Origin: Acidianus sp. HS-5
GTDB taxonomy: Archaea; Thermoproteota; Thermoprotei_A; Sulfolobales; Sulfolobaceae
Assembly (NCBI RefSeq): GCF_021655615.1
Contig: NZ_AP025245.1
Location: forward strand, 1,488,001 to 1,552,000
Direction: 5' to 3'
DNA length: 64,000 nt
Part shown: piece by piece, positions 47,023 to 56,868 of the stretch
Numbering within the stretch: position 1 is the stretch's first letter
How the letters are laid out: each line of letters opens with the position of its first letter
The notes under the pieces: model-generated
Databases searched by the model: none
Told to the model about the DNA's origin: nothing
What the model saw: only the letters and a program-made list of their open reading frames with translations
Program-made: the position numbers and the translations under genes

Positions 47023-47902
47023 TTACTCTCACCTTACCTACCTTCTTTGGCCTCGTAAAATTAAACGTTGATAAAGAGAAATCTTCAAGTGCAAACTCAC
47101 CGTAACCTCTGGAAGTTTTAGCACCTACACCCTGTTTAAAAGCGTAAAGTATTGGTAAAAGGAAAGATAACCCTCCACCTTTATAACCTATGTTGAATGC
47201 CCAATCTTGGAATAATGGGATAGCCTCTTGATGAACACCAATTATAAACCTAAACTCCACCCCTTCAGCTACTGCTATCCTCAGTATGGGTACGGGCTGT
47301 GCTTCATATTCGTTCTTAATGAGTTTACCACCTCTGAAGTAATGAGGAGTTATCACGTCACCGGTAAGTATTTTATCTGCACTTACAGGGTAGGAATCCA
47401 TAGCAAATATTAAAGACGAGGAAACATCTAAACCGGTCACGTAAATCTCTGCATTCTCAAATCTATGATTTTCACTTTCTGGCACTCCGAAAATCTGATA
47501 AACTATGGAAATGCACTCTTCGTTCCTCTTACATAGGTCTATCATATAACTCCTAAGGATACCCTTTATTACAGAACCTGGAATATAAGGTAAGTTGAGT
47601 GCGTTGTTCCATACTAACCCTGACTCAAAGAACGTATAAAAAGGAGAAATTTCGGAAACGCCTACGTAAAGCTTTTTAGCGGTTTTAGCCCTAACGTCGA
47701 TTACGCAGTAACCTAAGCTCTTTAATGCGTTTACGACTTCCTCCATCGATTTTTCTGCAGTCGGCATGTTCCTTGAAAAAGAACAGTTGGACAAAGCCTT
47801 TACAAGATCCTTTTTCACGTCATCAAGGATTTCTTCCTCCGCAAGGATTTTTTCTGTTATGTAATCTTCAATGAGTGTAATAATGTTGCACTCATTGTCC
47901 AT
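47012..47902 (-). CDS. cmr6: Type III-B subunit Cmr6
   Basis: About 296 aa. RAMP motif NLPYIPGSVIKGILRSYM and glycine-rich end TSRGYGEFALEDF. Known role: backbone cap of the Cmr complex at the crRNA 3' side, next to Cmr1. I chose ATG 47902 over the GTG at 47911: AGGAGGTG upstream is then seven bases from the start. The gene overlaps the end of cmr1. Confidence 0.88.
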   Translation of the reverse strand: MDNECNIITLIEDYITEKILAEEEILDDVKKDLVKALSNCSFSRNMPTAEKSMEEVVNALKSLGYCVIDVRAKTAKKLYVGVSEISPFYTFFESGLVWNNALNLPYIPGSVIKGILRSYMIDLCKRNEECISIVYQIFGVPESENHRFENAEIYVTGLDVSSSLIFAMDSYPVSADKILTGDVITPHYFRGGKLIKNEYEAQPVPILRIAVAEGVEFRFIIGVHQEAIPLFQDWAFNIGYKGGGLSFLLPILYAFKQGVGAKTSRGYGEFALEDFSLSTFNFTRPKKVGKVRVNGR

Positions 47903-49214
47903 GACACCCACCTCCTAAAATGAATTTCAGCCAACTCATTGTGGCGTATACGTAATCTCTTACGTTATTCGAAGGGTTTAAATAACCTTGACCTGGCACG
48001 ATCATACCAAATTTAGGTATTGATGAGCTTGAAGATTTTCCTTTTAATTCGATTTTTCTAAATTCGTCTTCCCCATAAATAAAAGGAATCAAGTATATCT
48101 CACTACAAGTATCTCCATTACATATGGGGGAGATGGTTATATATGATATTCTCCTTCCAGGATCTTCTTTTGTTTCATCTTTTATAAGGTATCCTAAACC
48201 CTGTTTATCGCTTCTAGGTAAGCCAAGAGGCCAAATAGGATACATCTTACTAAGATAAGCACAATTGTCCTCAACCGATGTTTCCCAGGCTTCTTTCAAA
48301 GTTGCGACTCCAATTGCAATTAGGTATGTTATCGGATCTTTTATAATTATCTGTTCATATTTATTTTTCTTATAATTATATAAACAAGGATTTTCTATCT
48401 TTTCCACGGAAATTTCACAGGGAGGAATTTCTCCTATAATTCCACTATTGGTAATATTTTTACCTAAAAGTAGCAATTCGTTAAGATCCTGATTCAGCTC
48501 AAACTTCCAGTCATTTTCAAGAGCAAATCTTCCAAATCCTCTAGTTGCGGCTTTACCAATACCCATGTATTTCATTGTGAAAATTAATGATGACTTAAAG
48601 AAATCGAATAGTTCATCACTTACTCCGTTATTAATTAACTCCACTTTTATCCTTACGCTTTTAGGCTTAGCAGGTTGATTATGATAGTAAAACAATGGGT
48701 CGTCCCTATTCATATGCGCTAGGAAAAACCTGGGTATGCTAAAATACCTTAAGTATTCTACTATAGATTCCGACACTTCTTTAAGACCCGCGGTAATCGT
48801 GTCAAACTCATCGTTAATAATTATGTTAAACTTACTATTCAATTTTTTATCCTTAATAATCTTAAATACACGATATGCTTCCTTTTTTGTAAAATAAAAG
48901 GACTGTTTCTCACCTTTGTATGCCGTAACCCTTACGGTTATCTTAGATTTATTATCTAACGTTCCCAGTTCTTTTAAAAACCTCTCATCAATGTTGTCAA
49001 AACCGTTTATTCCCAAAATCTGTGCTATAATGTTCCTCATTAGCCACTTAGTCCTACCTACTATCTCATTAGCTGAAGGTACTGTAACGTTTCCGTCGTC
49101 GTCAAAAGTATAGCCGAATTCGTTACCTCCCCACCACGGCGTAGTATTTACAAACGTTAGCTCAACTCTCTCAATGAGGTTATCTACGCCTTCAAATATA
49201 TTCCCTTCAGTCAT
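47892..49214 (-). CDS. cmr1: Type III-B subunit Cmr1
   Basis: About 440 aa from ATG 49214. RAMP hallmarks: ERVELTFVNTTPWWGGNEF, GRTKWLMRNIIAQILG and GKAATRGFGRFAL, with a second RAMP-like half (VATLKEAWETSVEDN...LPRSDKQGLGYLI). Known role: caps the 3' end of the crRNA in Cmr. Upstream in-frame starts (ATG 49235, TTG 49238) lie inside cmr5; the shorter start keeps an eight-base overlap and a GGCGGT ribosome site. The C-terminal LGGGCHGQ is odd but is at the family's usual place. Confidence 0.87.
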   Translation of the reverse strand: MTEGNIFEGVDNLIERVELTFVNTTPWWGGNEFGYTFDDDGNVTVPSANEIVGRTKWLMRNIIAQILGINGFDNIDERFLKELGTLDNKSKITVRVTAYKGEKQSFYFTKKEAYRVFKIIKDKKLNSKFNIIINDEFDTITAGLKEVSESIVEYLRYFSIPRFFLAHMNRDDPLFYYHNQPAKPKSVRIKVELINNGVSDELFDFFKSSLIFTMKYMGIGKAATRGFGRFALENDWKFELNQDLNELLLLGKNITNSGIIGEIPPCEISVEKIENPCLYNYKKNKYEQIIIKDPITYLIAIGVATLKEAWETSVEDNCAYLSKMYPIWPLGLPRSDKQGLGYLIKDETKEDPGRRISYITISPICNGDTCSEIYLIPFIYGEDEFRKIELKGKSSSSSIPKFGMIVPGQGYLNPSNNVRDYVYATMSWLKFILGGGCHGQ

Positions 49215-49749
49215 TACTACCGCCGTAAATACCATCAACTATCTTCTTTAGTTCAATTGAAAAATTAAGTACCGACTCCTCGATTTGAGATAATAGTAGA
49301 TTCTTTTCTTCCTCTTCTTTTAGCTCTTTAAGAGTACTTATAATATCTTTCTTAATGTGATCATTTATCAAAATTTTCATATCGTCTAAACTTTCAAACT
49401 CTTTTATGCACTTGTCGAAGAACCGTAAGTCGTAAAGTTTGCATTTAATCCACGCAAAGTTGACGACTAGGTATGAAGTATAACCATCATCTCTAACTTC
49501 TCTACAGAGATTCGTACTACGGTCTATCTTTTCGCCATAAAGGAAGTATTTAATGGAAGGAATTAGTATATCATCATCAACCTTTGAGAGGAGGAATGTA
49601 ATAGAAGATATCAGACCCAACTGTTGTACCATTTGAGGAAACTCTCTAGCCCTGCTCCTAAATCCTTTAATAGCTTCTTTACCTCCACACTCAATGTGTA
49701 AGTCTAGGACTTTCTTACCGATGTCTAAAGCGTAATCGATCTCGTCCAT
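49207..49749 (-). CDS. cmr5: Type III-B small subunit Cmr5
   Basis: About 180 aa, all-helical (MDEIDYALDIGKKVLDLHIEC; SRAREFPQMVQQLGLISSITFLLSKV is the conserved core). Role: minor filament of the Cmr complex. ATG 49749 is chosen over the GTG at 49758 because AGGTG lies eight bases upstream and the ATG is right after the cmr4 stop. Confidence 0.87.
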   Translation of the reverse strand: MDEIDYALDIGKKVLDLHIECGGKEAIKGFRSRAREFPQMVQQLGLISSITFLLSKVDDDILIPSIKYFLYGEKIDRSTNLCREVRDDGYTSYLVVNFAWIKCKLYDLRFFDKCIKEFESLDDMKILINDHIKKDIISTLKELKEEEEKNLLLSQIEESVLNFSIELKKIVDGIYGGSND

Positions 49750-49750
49750 G

Positions 49751-50632
49751 CTAAACACCTATGAAGACCTTAACAAAACCCTTTCCTATACTTTCCTTCC
49801 CGCCTATATTTAAGTAGAAGGAGTAAACGTCGTCACGGACTTTACTACCGTGAAGAACCGTAGAGAGAGTAGGCAAGAATAGTAAATTGTCACAATATTT
49901 CTTTTTCAGATCTCCGCAGTAACGGTTCTCCGAGTTTTCGTCTATTATCATACCTCCGATAAATATCGACCCCATCGGGACGTATTCCTCGCTCCATAGC
50001 CCTTCTCCGCTCACTACCTTACTTAAGAGATTCAACCTATTCCTAGTATATATTATTAAAGACTTGTCCACAACCTTCCTATCGTCAGCGATGCCAAGCT
50101 TTTCAGTAAACAACGGCAATTGTTTAAGTATTGAAACACTTACTGACGTAACTCTCACCCTATTACCGTATACTGTTCCATCCTTGCCTTCATTACTATT
50201 CAAAAGATTGGAAATTTCATTGCCTAAAGTTCCTAAATAACTGTTTAGCTCGAGTATTGTATTAAATATGTTTTTAGTTCTATTAATTAGATATTCAGTA
50301 GTAACTTGCATGAAACCTTGAGTATTTGGTGCGGGCAAAGAGAATAGAGGGAGATCTAGAACGTCGAGAACCCCCTTACTGCTTTCCTCTTCTTCCGGCT
50401 CACTGCCGAAAAGACAACAACATTCAGGCTTCTCGTTACAGTTAATCCTACCATTATCATTGAGTGAATTTCCTGCACATAATGCCTTCAAAGGTCCCTT
50501 AAACGCTGAAGAGTAAATTATTGGGTAACCTAACTGGTCCCTTTGTACGGGCAAATCTACTATACCGTATCCCCTACCTGCACCGGGGTGGAGGTTGGTT
50601 ATAGCGTAAGCTAGAACAAAAAGCCCTTTCAT
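49751..50632 (-). CDS. cmr4: Type III-B backbone Cmr4
   Basis: 293 aa. RAMP start MKGLFVLAYAITNLHPGAGRGYGIVDLPVQRDQLGYPIIYSSAFKGPLKALC. The Asp in IVDLPVQR (residue 26) is the known target-RNA cleavage residue of Cmr4. Role: repeated backbone subunit that cuts bound RNA every six bases. First gene of the operon; TATA element ACTTATTAAA (50654-50664) lies about 27 bp before the ATG, and no Shine-Dalgarno sequence is present. Confidence 0.92.
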   Translation of the reverse strand: MKGLFVLAYAITNLHPGAGRGYGIVDLPVQRDQLGYPIIYSSAFKGPLKALCAGNSLNDNGRINCNEKPECCCLFGSEPEEEESSKGVLDVLDLPLFSLPAPNTQGFMQVTTEYLINRTKNIFNTILELNSYLGTLGNEISNLLNSNEGKDGTVYGNRVRVTSVSVSILKQLPLFTEKLGIADDRKVVDKSLIIYTRNRLNLLSKVVSGEGLWSEEYVPMGSIFIGGMIIDENSENRYCGDLKKKYCDNLLFLPTLSTVLHGSKVRDDVYSFYLNIGGKESIGKGFVKVFIGV

Positions 50633-50653
50633 TGGTTAAAAGTAGATTAACAG

Positions 50654-50664
50654 TTTAATAAGTC
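50654..50664 (-). promoter_or_regulatory. cmr operon TATA box
   Basis: ACTTATTAAA on the minus strand, about 27 bp before the cmr4 ATG. It would drive a leaderless operon message through cmr3. Confidence 0.5.
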
Positions 50665-50862
50665 TTAATTACTCATCCTAGCAAGTGCTTTCTTGGAGGT
50701 ATGGATTAAAAAGTAAGTTTAAGTAGTTGGTAAAAAACTGGACAGTCCTACAAAACATAAACCAAGCAGTTGAACTCGACGACTAAGTGAAGTACGCAAC
50801 AAAACGACAACTGACTAAAACATTTTTATTATAGGAATTAGTTAAGAATACTGGGTGGAACC

Positions 50863-51429
50863 TTGAGTACTACACAGCAGGAGTATGTTTTCGTACCAAT
50901 AATTAATGGCATAATATATAATTTTATGATAAATAACAATAATAATGATAAATATTCTGTTGATATTAATGGCAACGTGTTATCTACTGATATTAAAATT
51001 ATTGATTGTAATGGAAATAATGTTAAAAAATTTAATAATGTTTTTGTGTTATTTGGTGCTGTAGCTAAAGCTGAAAATAATAAAATTAAGATTCAACTTA
51101 CGCTGAATCCTTGTGATTACGTAAGAGGACTTATTTTTAAAGAAGATATTAGTAAAACAAGTGCAATATTTGATAATTGTGATAATTGTGATGGACGTAA
51201 TATATCTCTCAAATCGTTTGCAATACTTAATAGAGATGGTAATTTACAAATGAATAGTATTAAGGTTTATATAAGCAAAGATAACAATCGTCCCGTCTCA
51301 ATCTATTCTGGCAATACTGAAATAGTATCGGTAAAAAAGGATAACGGAGCAATAATTAAATTAAATAACACCTCAATTGAAATAAATAATGTCTTAAGTA
51401 TATTTAGATATTCTACTCCTAAAGTATAA
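50863..51429 (+). CDS. Asn-rich, AT-rich unknown protein beside the cmr operon
   Basis: 188 aa from TTG 50863, with GGTGG just upstream. Very rich in Asn, Ile and Lys (for example MINNNNNDKYSVDINGN, SFAILNRDGNLQMNSIKV), probably all-beta. The middle has NPCDYVRGL and DNCDNCDGRN cysteine clusters. The codons are almost all A/T ending (AAT, ATT, GAT), clearly unlike the cmr genes. This suggests recent transfer, perhaps from a virus or plasmid. I recognise no family. It is divergent from the cmr operon and could share its promoter region. Confidence 0.45.
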   Translation: MSTTQQEYVFVPIINGIIYNFMINNNNNDKYSVDINGNVLSTDIKIIDCNGNNVKKFNNVFVLFGAVAKAENNKIKIQLTLNPCDYVRGLIFKEDISKTSAIFDNCDNCDGRNISLKSFAILNRDGNLQMNSIKVYISKDNNRPVSIYSGNTEIVSVKKDNGAIIKLNNTSIEINNVLSIFRYSTPKV

Positions 51430-51977
51430 TGTAAAAATTTTGGATAATATTATATATATTCTCACCGATCACTCATATATTTCTTGTAGTTTAAAATTTA
51501 AATACAATCAATTAAAATTTTTGGATATACCATCGGAACTTATGAAAGTCTATTAAATTGTTATACATAATTTAAAGTGTAATACTGCCTCTTAGATTAC
51601 TTGAACTTTTTCCGTAATCAGTTTGAAGGTTCTGCTCTTTTAGCTCAGATTTTGCCTTGATAGCCCAAAATTTAAGGTTAGATGCTGACAAAGTAAGATT
51701 AACTCTAGACAACAAATATTATGAACAAGTTTTACTGATCTATGATAAAAATTCAGTTAAATATGACTCATTGATGTGAGGAGACATATACTTCTCCTAT
51801 TACATAATACAGAAAGGTAGAAAGAGAGTTTTCTATGAAAGTTACTAAAAGAGATTAGCTTTTTCTCTAAATAGTTTTTATTACGTCCTTCGCAAAGAGG
51901 GATTTAAAAAGCTTACTTTGTTTTTTTGACGTTTTTCATGCTTAACCCCTAGTAAATTAAAAGAAGATCGAAGAAAA
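51430..51977. other. Gap with a possible gene fragment
   Basis: Around 51645-51775 the plus strand reads ALIAQNLRLDADKVRLTLDNKYYEQVLLIYDKNSVKYDSLM, then a stop. This looks like a remnant of a coding region, but I cannot assign a family. No promoter or start matches it. The rest shows nothing recognisable. Confidence 0.3.
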
Positions 51978-52106
51978 ATGATGGATGTATACAAACTAAA
52001 CCTAGGAATAAGGTTAACAATAGCCTTACTTGGTCTAGCATTAGCAGCTCTAGGAATGGCTCATATATTCTTTGCGGAAGAAAGTACATCACCTGATGCA
52101 GCTTAA
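51978..52106 (+). CDS. 42-aa single-span membrane miniprotein
   Basis: MMDVYKLNLGIRLTIALLGL, a hydrophobic stretch to about residue 32, then an acidic tail EESTSPDAA. One transmembrane helix. AAGAAAAATG precedes it without a clear Shine-Dalgarno sequence. It lies 54 bp before the next gene on the same strand. Too short for standard ORF calling; function unknown. Confidence 0.4.
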   Translation: MMDVYKLNLGIRLTIALLGLALAALGMAHIFFAEESTSPDAA

Positions 52107-52160
52107 AGTTTTTTAATATTATAAGGGATATCTTTTTAAGTTAATATTCGACTTTTTCTC

Positions 52161-53204
52161 GTGTTAATTGAGAAAGAGAAGTTAATTCTATCAGAGGTTC
52201 TATATTACTTACAACGTTTCGGAGATTTAAACCCTAAGGTTATTGGTGCAATATCAAGGATTAAGGACGTTGACAAATATATACTCTGGTTAAGGCAAAA
52301 TTTCCAATATAACTTATATCCTTTTTCCAGGTGGCAGACTTTAGGATTAAAGAAGTATTATGTTACTATTTATTCTAATTATCCTAATATTTCCTTAGAC
52401 GACTTATATGAATTATTTGACGGCACTCCAACCTTTATCTTAAGGGACGTCCTTAATCCTCTAGTAATTAACCTTTCCGTGTATTATAATTCATCAAAGT
52501 TTGATGAAGTTCTTGATTATTTACAAGGTGAAGGAATAATTTACCATTACGATATTCACGAGGTCAAGGAGGAGAAGTTTTATCCTATTGATTACTCAAA
52601 CTTTGATTTTGAAAAGAGGGAATTTACCGGCATTCTATCTTCGCCTAAAGAACCCTTCGAATTACCAAACCTTACAGAGGGATTTTCTCCAGATGACATT
52701 GACGTTAAAATTATTGGTAAAAAGCAAGCTAAAGCTTATTCTTCACTTAAGGAAATATCTACAATGCTAGGAATTTCATTTAAGGATGTTCTTTACCATA
52801 CTCAAGCCCACGTAATAGGTAAGGGATTAATAGTAGGATATGCCGCACGTTTATTTAAGCCGGATTTTAGACTTGAAGTTAGTTTTGGCGAAGAAGACAC
52901 CTTAGAGGAACTGAGTAGGATACCTAGCATGCATTTTGCTCATAAGTTAGATGACGAAACTTATTACGTTCACGTTGTAGATAACTCATCTAGGCTATTG
53001 GACTATCTAGATTTTATTTCTACTCTAAAGAGTAAGGATACAATAGAAGTTTACATACATCCGATTAATAAGCGGTACGTCTTTACTGCCTCAATTCCTT
53101 ACGAGCACTTCCAGAACGGAAGGTGGAACTTTAACACTCAAGTCATGATGTTAAGGGCAGAGAAGTTTGCAAAGAAATTGGAGAAGTCAAGCGACAAAGA
53201 GTAA
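52161..53204 (+). CDS. Putative winged-helix transcriptional regulator
   Basis: 347 aa from GTG 52161. The start (EKEKLILSEVLYYLQRFGDLNPKVIGAISRIKDVDKYILWL) looks like an HTH repeat unit, and LKEISTMLGISFKDVLYHTQAHVIGKGLIVGYAARL in the middle resembles an Lrp/AsnC-like winged helix. Two similar alpha-beta halves surround it, as in some archaeal-specific regulators. No enzyme motif is seen. I place it as a DNA-binding regulator from the pattern only; it is monocistronic. Confidence 0.45.
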   Translation: MLIEKEKLILSEVLYYLQRFGDLNPKVIGAISRIKDVDKYILWLRQNFQYNLYPFSRWQTLGLKKYYVTIYSNYPNISLDDLYELFDGTPTFILRDVLNPLVINLSVYYNSSKFDEVLDYLQGEGIIYHYDIHEVKEEKFYPIDYSNFDFEKREFTGILSSPKEPFELPNLTEGFSPDDIDVKIIGKKQAKAYSSLKEISTMLGISFKDVLYHTQAHVIGKGLIVGYAARLFKPDFRLEVSFGEEDTLEELSRIPSMHFAHKLDDETYYVHVVDNSSRLLDYLDFISTLKSKDTIEVYIHPINKRYVFTASIPYEHFQNGRWNFNTQVMMLRAEKFAKKLEKSSDKE

Positions 53205-53588
53205 TTTTAACGCCTTTTTAATTAATATTTGCGACAAAGCGTTCTGGATACTATTTTTATTTATCTACACAATTATTCAAGTTTGAGGATGAGAAATAAG
53301 AGAGCAATAAAAACTAAGTTTTATTTATTTAACCTATCCTAATGATACATATCTTGATTAATGACTATTAATATGAGCGAATGAAGGAAATTTTTATTAA
53401 TTTTTCTAAAGTGATAATATTTTATATTTAGAATAGAGTTCATATCTTTATGGCAAAAGTCGTATGGCTCTGTAACCTCTATTAGATTTTAAGAGAACCG
53501 TTTTAATTACGTCTACGATATAACCCAAAAGAATTAACATATCTATCGATAAGGCTAAGTACGTTATTCCGTGTAACTTTCACATTGC
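53205..53588. other. Intergenic stretch, nothing recognised
   Basis: About 380 bp of AT-rich sequence without a gene, ending at a family A mobile repeat. Confidence 0.4.
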
Positions 53589-53717
53589 TGCTTTGCGGGG
53601 TTGTTCAATTTTTATTAAAGTAAACGTTAGACTCACTTTTAATTTAACATATAATTTTGAATTTAAGAAAAATTAACAAGCTTAATACCTAAGAAAATTG
53701 AAGTGTACAACAAAGCA
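53589..53717. mobile_element. MITE-like element, family A, copy 3
   Basis: Left TGCTTTGCGGGGTTGTTCAA; right, reversed, TGCTTTGTTGTACACTTCAA. The core CTCACTTTTAATTTAACATA and TTTTGAATTTAAGAAAAATT matches the copy at 4520. Its right end is read through by the gene at 53689-54003, which stops inside it. Confidence 0.65.
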
Positions 53718-54003
53718 TCACATTGCCTATACTCTTAGCAAGTTCCGGTAAATTATCTTTCAGTATGTTTACAGTTATAGCTGTTATCTCGAGTATAATA
53801 TTTGAGCTTAAGCCTTGAGATTTATACTTCTCATATAACATTAACGCAGTTTTACTTTTATCTAATATAACGAATGAGATAAGCTCATTTGTTACGAATT
53901 GCAATGCAGTACCTAAAGTTCTCTCCAAATACATCTTCATGTCAGGATTATTTCTAACCTTACTATATAGCATTACATAGTTTTTCTCATACTTATTTGC
54001 CAT
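53689..54003 (-). CDS. Unknown helical protein, 3' end replaced by a MITE
   Basis: 104 aa, helical (KYEKNYVMLYSKVRNNPDMKMYLERTLGTAL, then LISFVILDKSKTALMLYEKY). The last nine or so codons (MLCCTLQFS) are encoded by the terminal repeat of the family A element, so the native C-terminus has probably been cut off. Family unknown. It may still be expressed, or be a recent truncation product. Confidence 0.4.
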   Translation of the reverse strand: MANKYEKNYVMLYSKVRNNPDMKMYLERTLGTALQFVTNELISFVILDKSKTALMLYEKYKSQGLSSNIILEITAITVNILKDNLPELAKSIGNVMLCCTLQFS

Positions 54004-54271
54004 TGCACTGCTAAACTCGGTGACATAGTCTTTACAAACCTAAATAGCATATTATCTTCATGGACATTAAAGATCTGCTTGGTTCCGTAGTAGGTTACTT
54101 TAAAATGAGGAGACCAAGATAAGTTGAAAGTGACTAGACTCCGCGTTAGGATTTTTCAAAGTAACTCTTTCTGTTCACTGCTACAAGCTTCAACATATTA
54201 CCTTATGAGTCAAACATACCTTGTTAATTTATTAGTCAAATCCATTTTTAACGTTTCATAATCCTCAATTT

Positions 54272-56868
54272 CTTTCAATCCCTTTAGGGATACTACTTCA
54301 TCTATGTTAACGACACTTCGACCTCTGCAGCTTTCAATCCCTTTAGGGATACTACATCATTACTTACGTCGGTATACAGTATTATTTTCATCAACTTTCA
54401 ATCCCTTTAGGGATACTACAGCAAGTTGTCAAAAACTGTATTTGCGGAAGATGGTCACTTTCAATCCCTTTTGGGATACTACTTGTCTAACAAAGATGAA
54501 CTTCCTCTGTTCTACTATTTCTTTCAATCCCTTTTGGGATACTACTTGAATTTCCGATTAAAACTAATTAAATATTATAGAGATCTTTCAATCCCTTATG
54601 GGATGTTACCTTAGCACATGCAGTTACAGTTACTTTCAAGCTATCTCCCTTTCAATCCCTTATGGGATGCTACAATCGTAATAGATGGAGCAGTACTCTA
54701 CGTATGCGAACCTAACTTTCAATCCCTTATGGGATGCTACGTCTGGTTACATCATCAACGGAGTTATTCAATTACTGCTTTCAATCACTTATGGGATGCT
54801 ACTAGATTTGGTAAGCTTTCTACAAATTTATATTTCTTTCAATCCCTTATGGGATGCTACAAACTACATACTGTCAAGGATGAGTTCAGGAAATACCGTC
54901 TTTCAATCCCTTATGGGATGCTACTCTGCTCCTTCTTTTGGGTGTCTGTGTTGAATTCTTCCTTTCAATCCCTTATGGGATGCTACATATAATCTTCATC
55001 AAAATCGGAGATGAAAATATCCACTTTCAATCCCTTTTAGGATGCTACGTAACTAATTCTTAGAATAAACTCTTCAGTTAACTGAACTTTCAATCCCTTT
55101 GTGGATACTACAATTAAGACAAGTCCTAGAAAACACGCCCTTTATTTTCTTTCAATCCCTTTGTGGATACTACATACAAAGGAGTCAAAGGTACATATAC
55201 GGATATGAGCCAACTTTCAATCCCTTTTGGGATACTACGAAGCTATCATATTTACATAAATTAACCAAGTGAAATTACTTTCAATCCCTTTTGGGATACT
55301 ACGAGTTTGAAAATTGTAAAATAAGAATGATAATGTACAAAAACTTTCAATCCCTTTTGGGATACTACATGCGAAGAAGCTTTGTGAGATAGAGTTCTGT
55401 GAACTCTTTCAATCCCTTTTGGGATACTACGCAGGAAGACTTCAATTTTTTCTAGGCTCGCTAACATCTTTCAATCCCTTTTGGGATACTACTATTAATG
55501 GTGAAGGATATGTTTGCGGTAACGATGAACTTTCAATCCCTTTTGGGATACTACAAGATTGAATATATGTTTTATAATAAACATGGTAGGATCTTTCAAT
55601 CCCTTTTGGGATACTACATGGAAACCGTTCTAGACTCAATTTCAACTATGATTAACTTTCAATCCCTTTTGGGATACTACAATTTAGTATATTTGCACGA
55701 CCTCCTAGAAAGCATAATCTTTCAATCCCTTTTGGGATACTACTAAATATAGTTATAATCTCCACCATTTTGCGGATATTTCTTTCAATCCCTTTTGGGA
55801 TACTACTACAACGCCTGAATGCGTTCAGCAAGCGATAGATGATTCTTTCAATCCCTTTTGGGATACTACTATATCCCGCAACGCCGCATTAGACTGGTCG
55901 CTACCACTTTCAATCCCTTTTGGGATACTACGCGGTCCTCAAGACAGTGCGAACATCTACTTGATTGATACTTTCAATCCCTTTTGGGATACTACGCGTA
56001 TACCATACCTTAATCTATCGTAAGCAGGGTTAACTTTCAATCCCTTTTGGGATACTACATTTGGTTTTAATAAACTTGAAAAAACCATATATTGTACTTT
56101 CAATCCCTTTTGGGATACTACTTGTTAAATTGCCTTCCAGTTCCTCATGGTCTAGCGACTTTCAATCCCTTTTGGGATACTACCGAATATGAATTAATTT
56201 TGGAGCAAATGGAAAATTTCTTTCAATCCCTTTTGGGATACTACTTAAAAGAAAGACAAAAAGGGTTTTTAATAGGATTTTTCTTTCAATCCCTTTTGGG
56301 ATACTACTTCTCCAGTCACCTGGAGAATAGGATTTCCCTCTATGACTTTCAATCCCTTTTGGGATACTACACTTATTCAATATCATAAACAGCATTGATG
56401 ACATCTTTCAATCCCTTTTGGGATACTACTCCGTTCTATCCCATGTCTGATTGCGTAAGCGTCAACTTTCAATCCCTTTTGGGATACTACGATGATTCTA
56501 CATATAAAATACTCTATAGTATATGTAATCTTTCAATCCCTTTTGGGATACTACGAAGGATATACTTGAGTAACTTTACTCGGGACCAGGTCTTTCAATC
56601 CCTTTTGGGATACTACGCATTAACTGACCCGCTTACAATATTTACATCTAAATTCTTTCAATCCCTTTTGGGATACTACCAGATATTATTACAATATTTA
56701 AGCAACAAGGAGCTGTTCTTTCAATCCCTTTTGGGATACTACCACATATTTTTTATAAGCATGCAAACTAGCATATTTTGGCTTTCAATCCCTTTTGGGA
56801 TACTACCAATTCGGGAAAACGGTGTAGACCTTAGAATAGGTAACTTTCAATCCCTTTTGGGATACTAC
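54272..56868 (-). CRISPR. CRISPR array CR-5, about 42 repeats, mosaic
   Basis: On the plus strand the main repeat reads CTTTCAATCCC, then TTTTGGGATACTAC. In crRNA sense it starts GTAGTATCCCAAAA and ends GGGATTGAAAG. About 42 repeats by hand count. The older left part is a mosaic: three repeats identical to the CR-1 type, two main-type, about seven TTATGGGATGCTAC (one ends ATGTTAC, one has CACTT), one TTTTAGGATGCTAC and two TTTGTGGATACTAC. From about 55215 on all are the main type. Leader at the right. Confidence 0.96.

Noticed and set aside
51645..51775. Fragment reading DADKVRLTLDNKYYEQV as a gene
   Set aside because: No start, no promoter, stops on both sides; kept only as a note in the gap.
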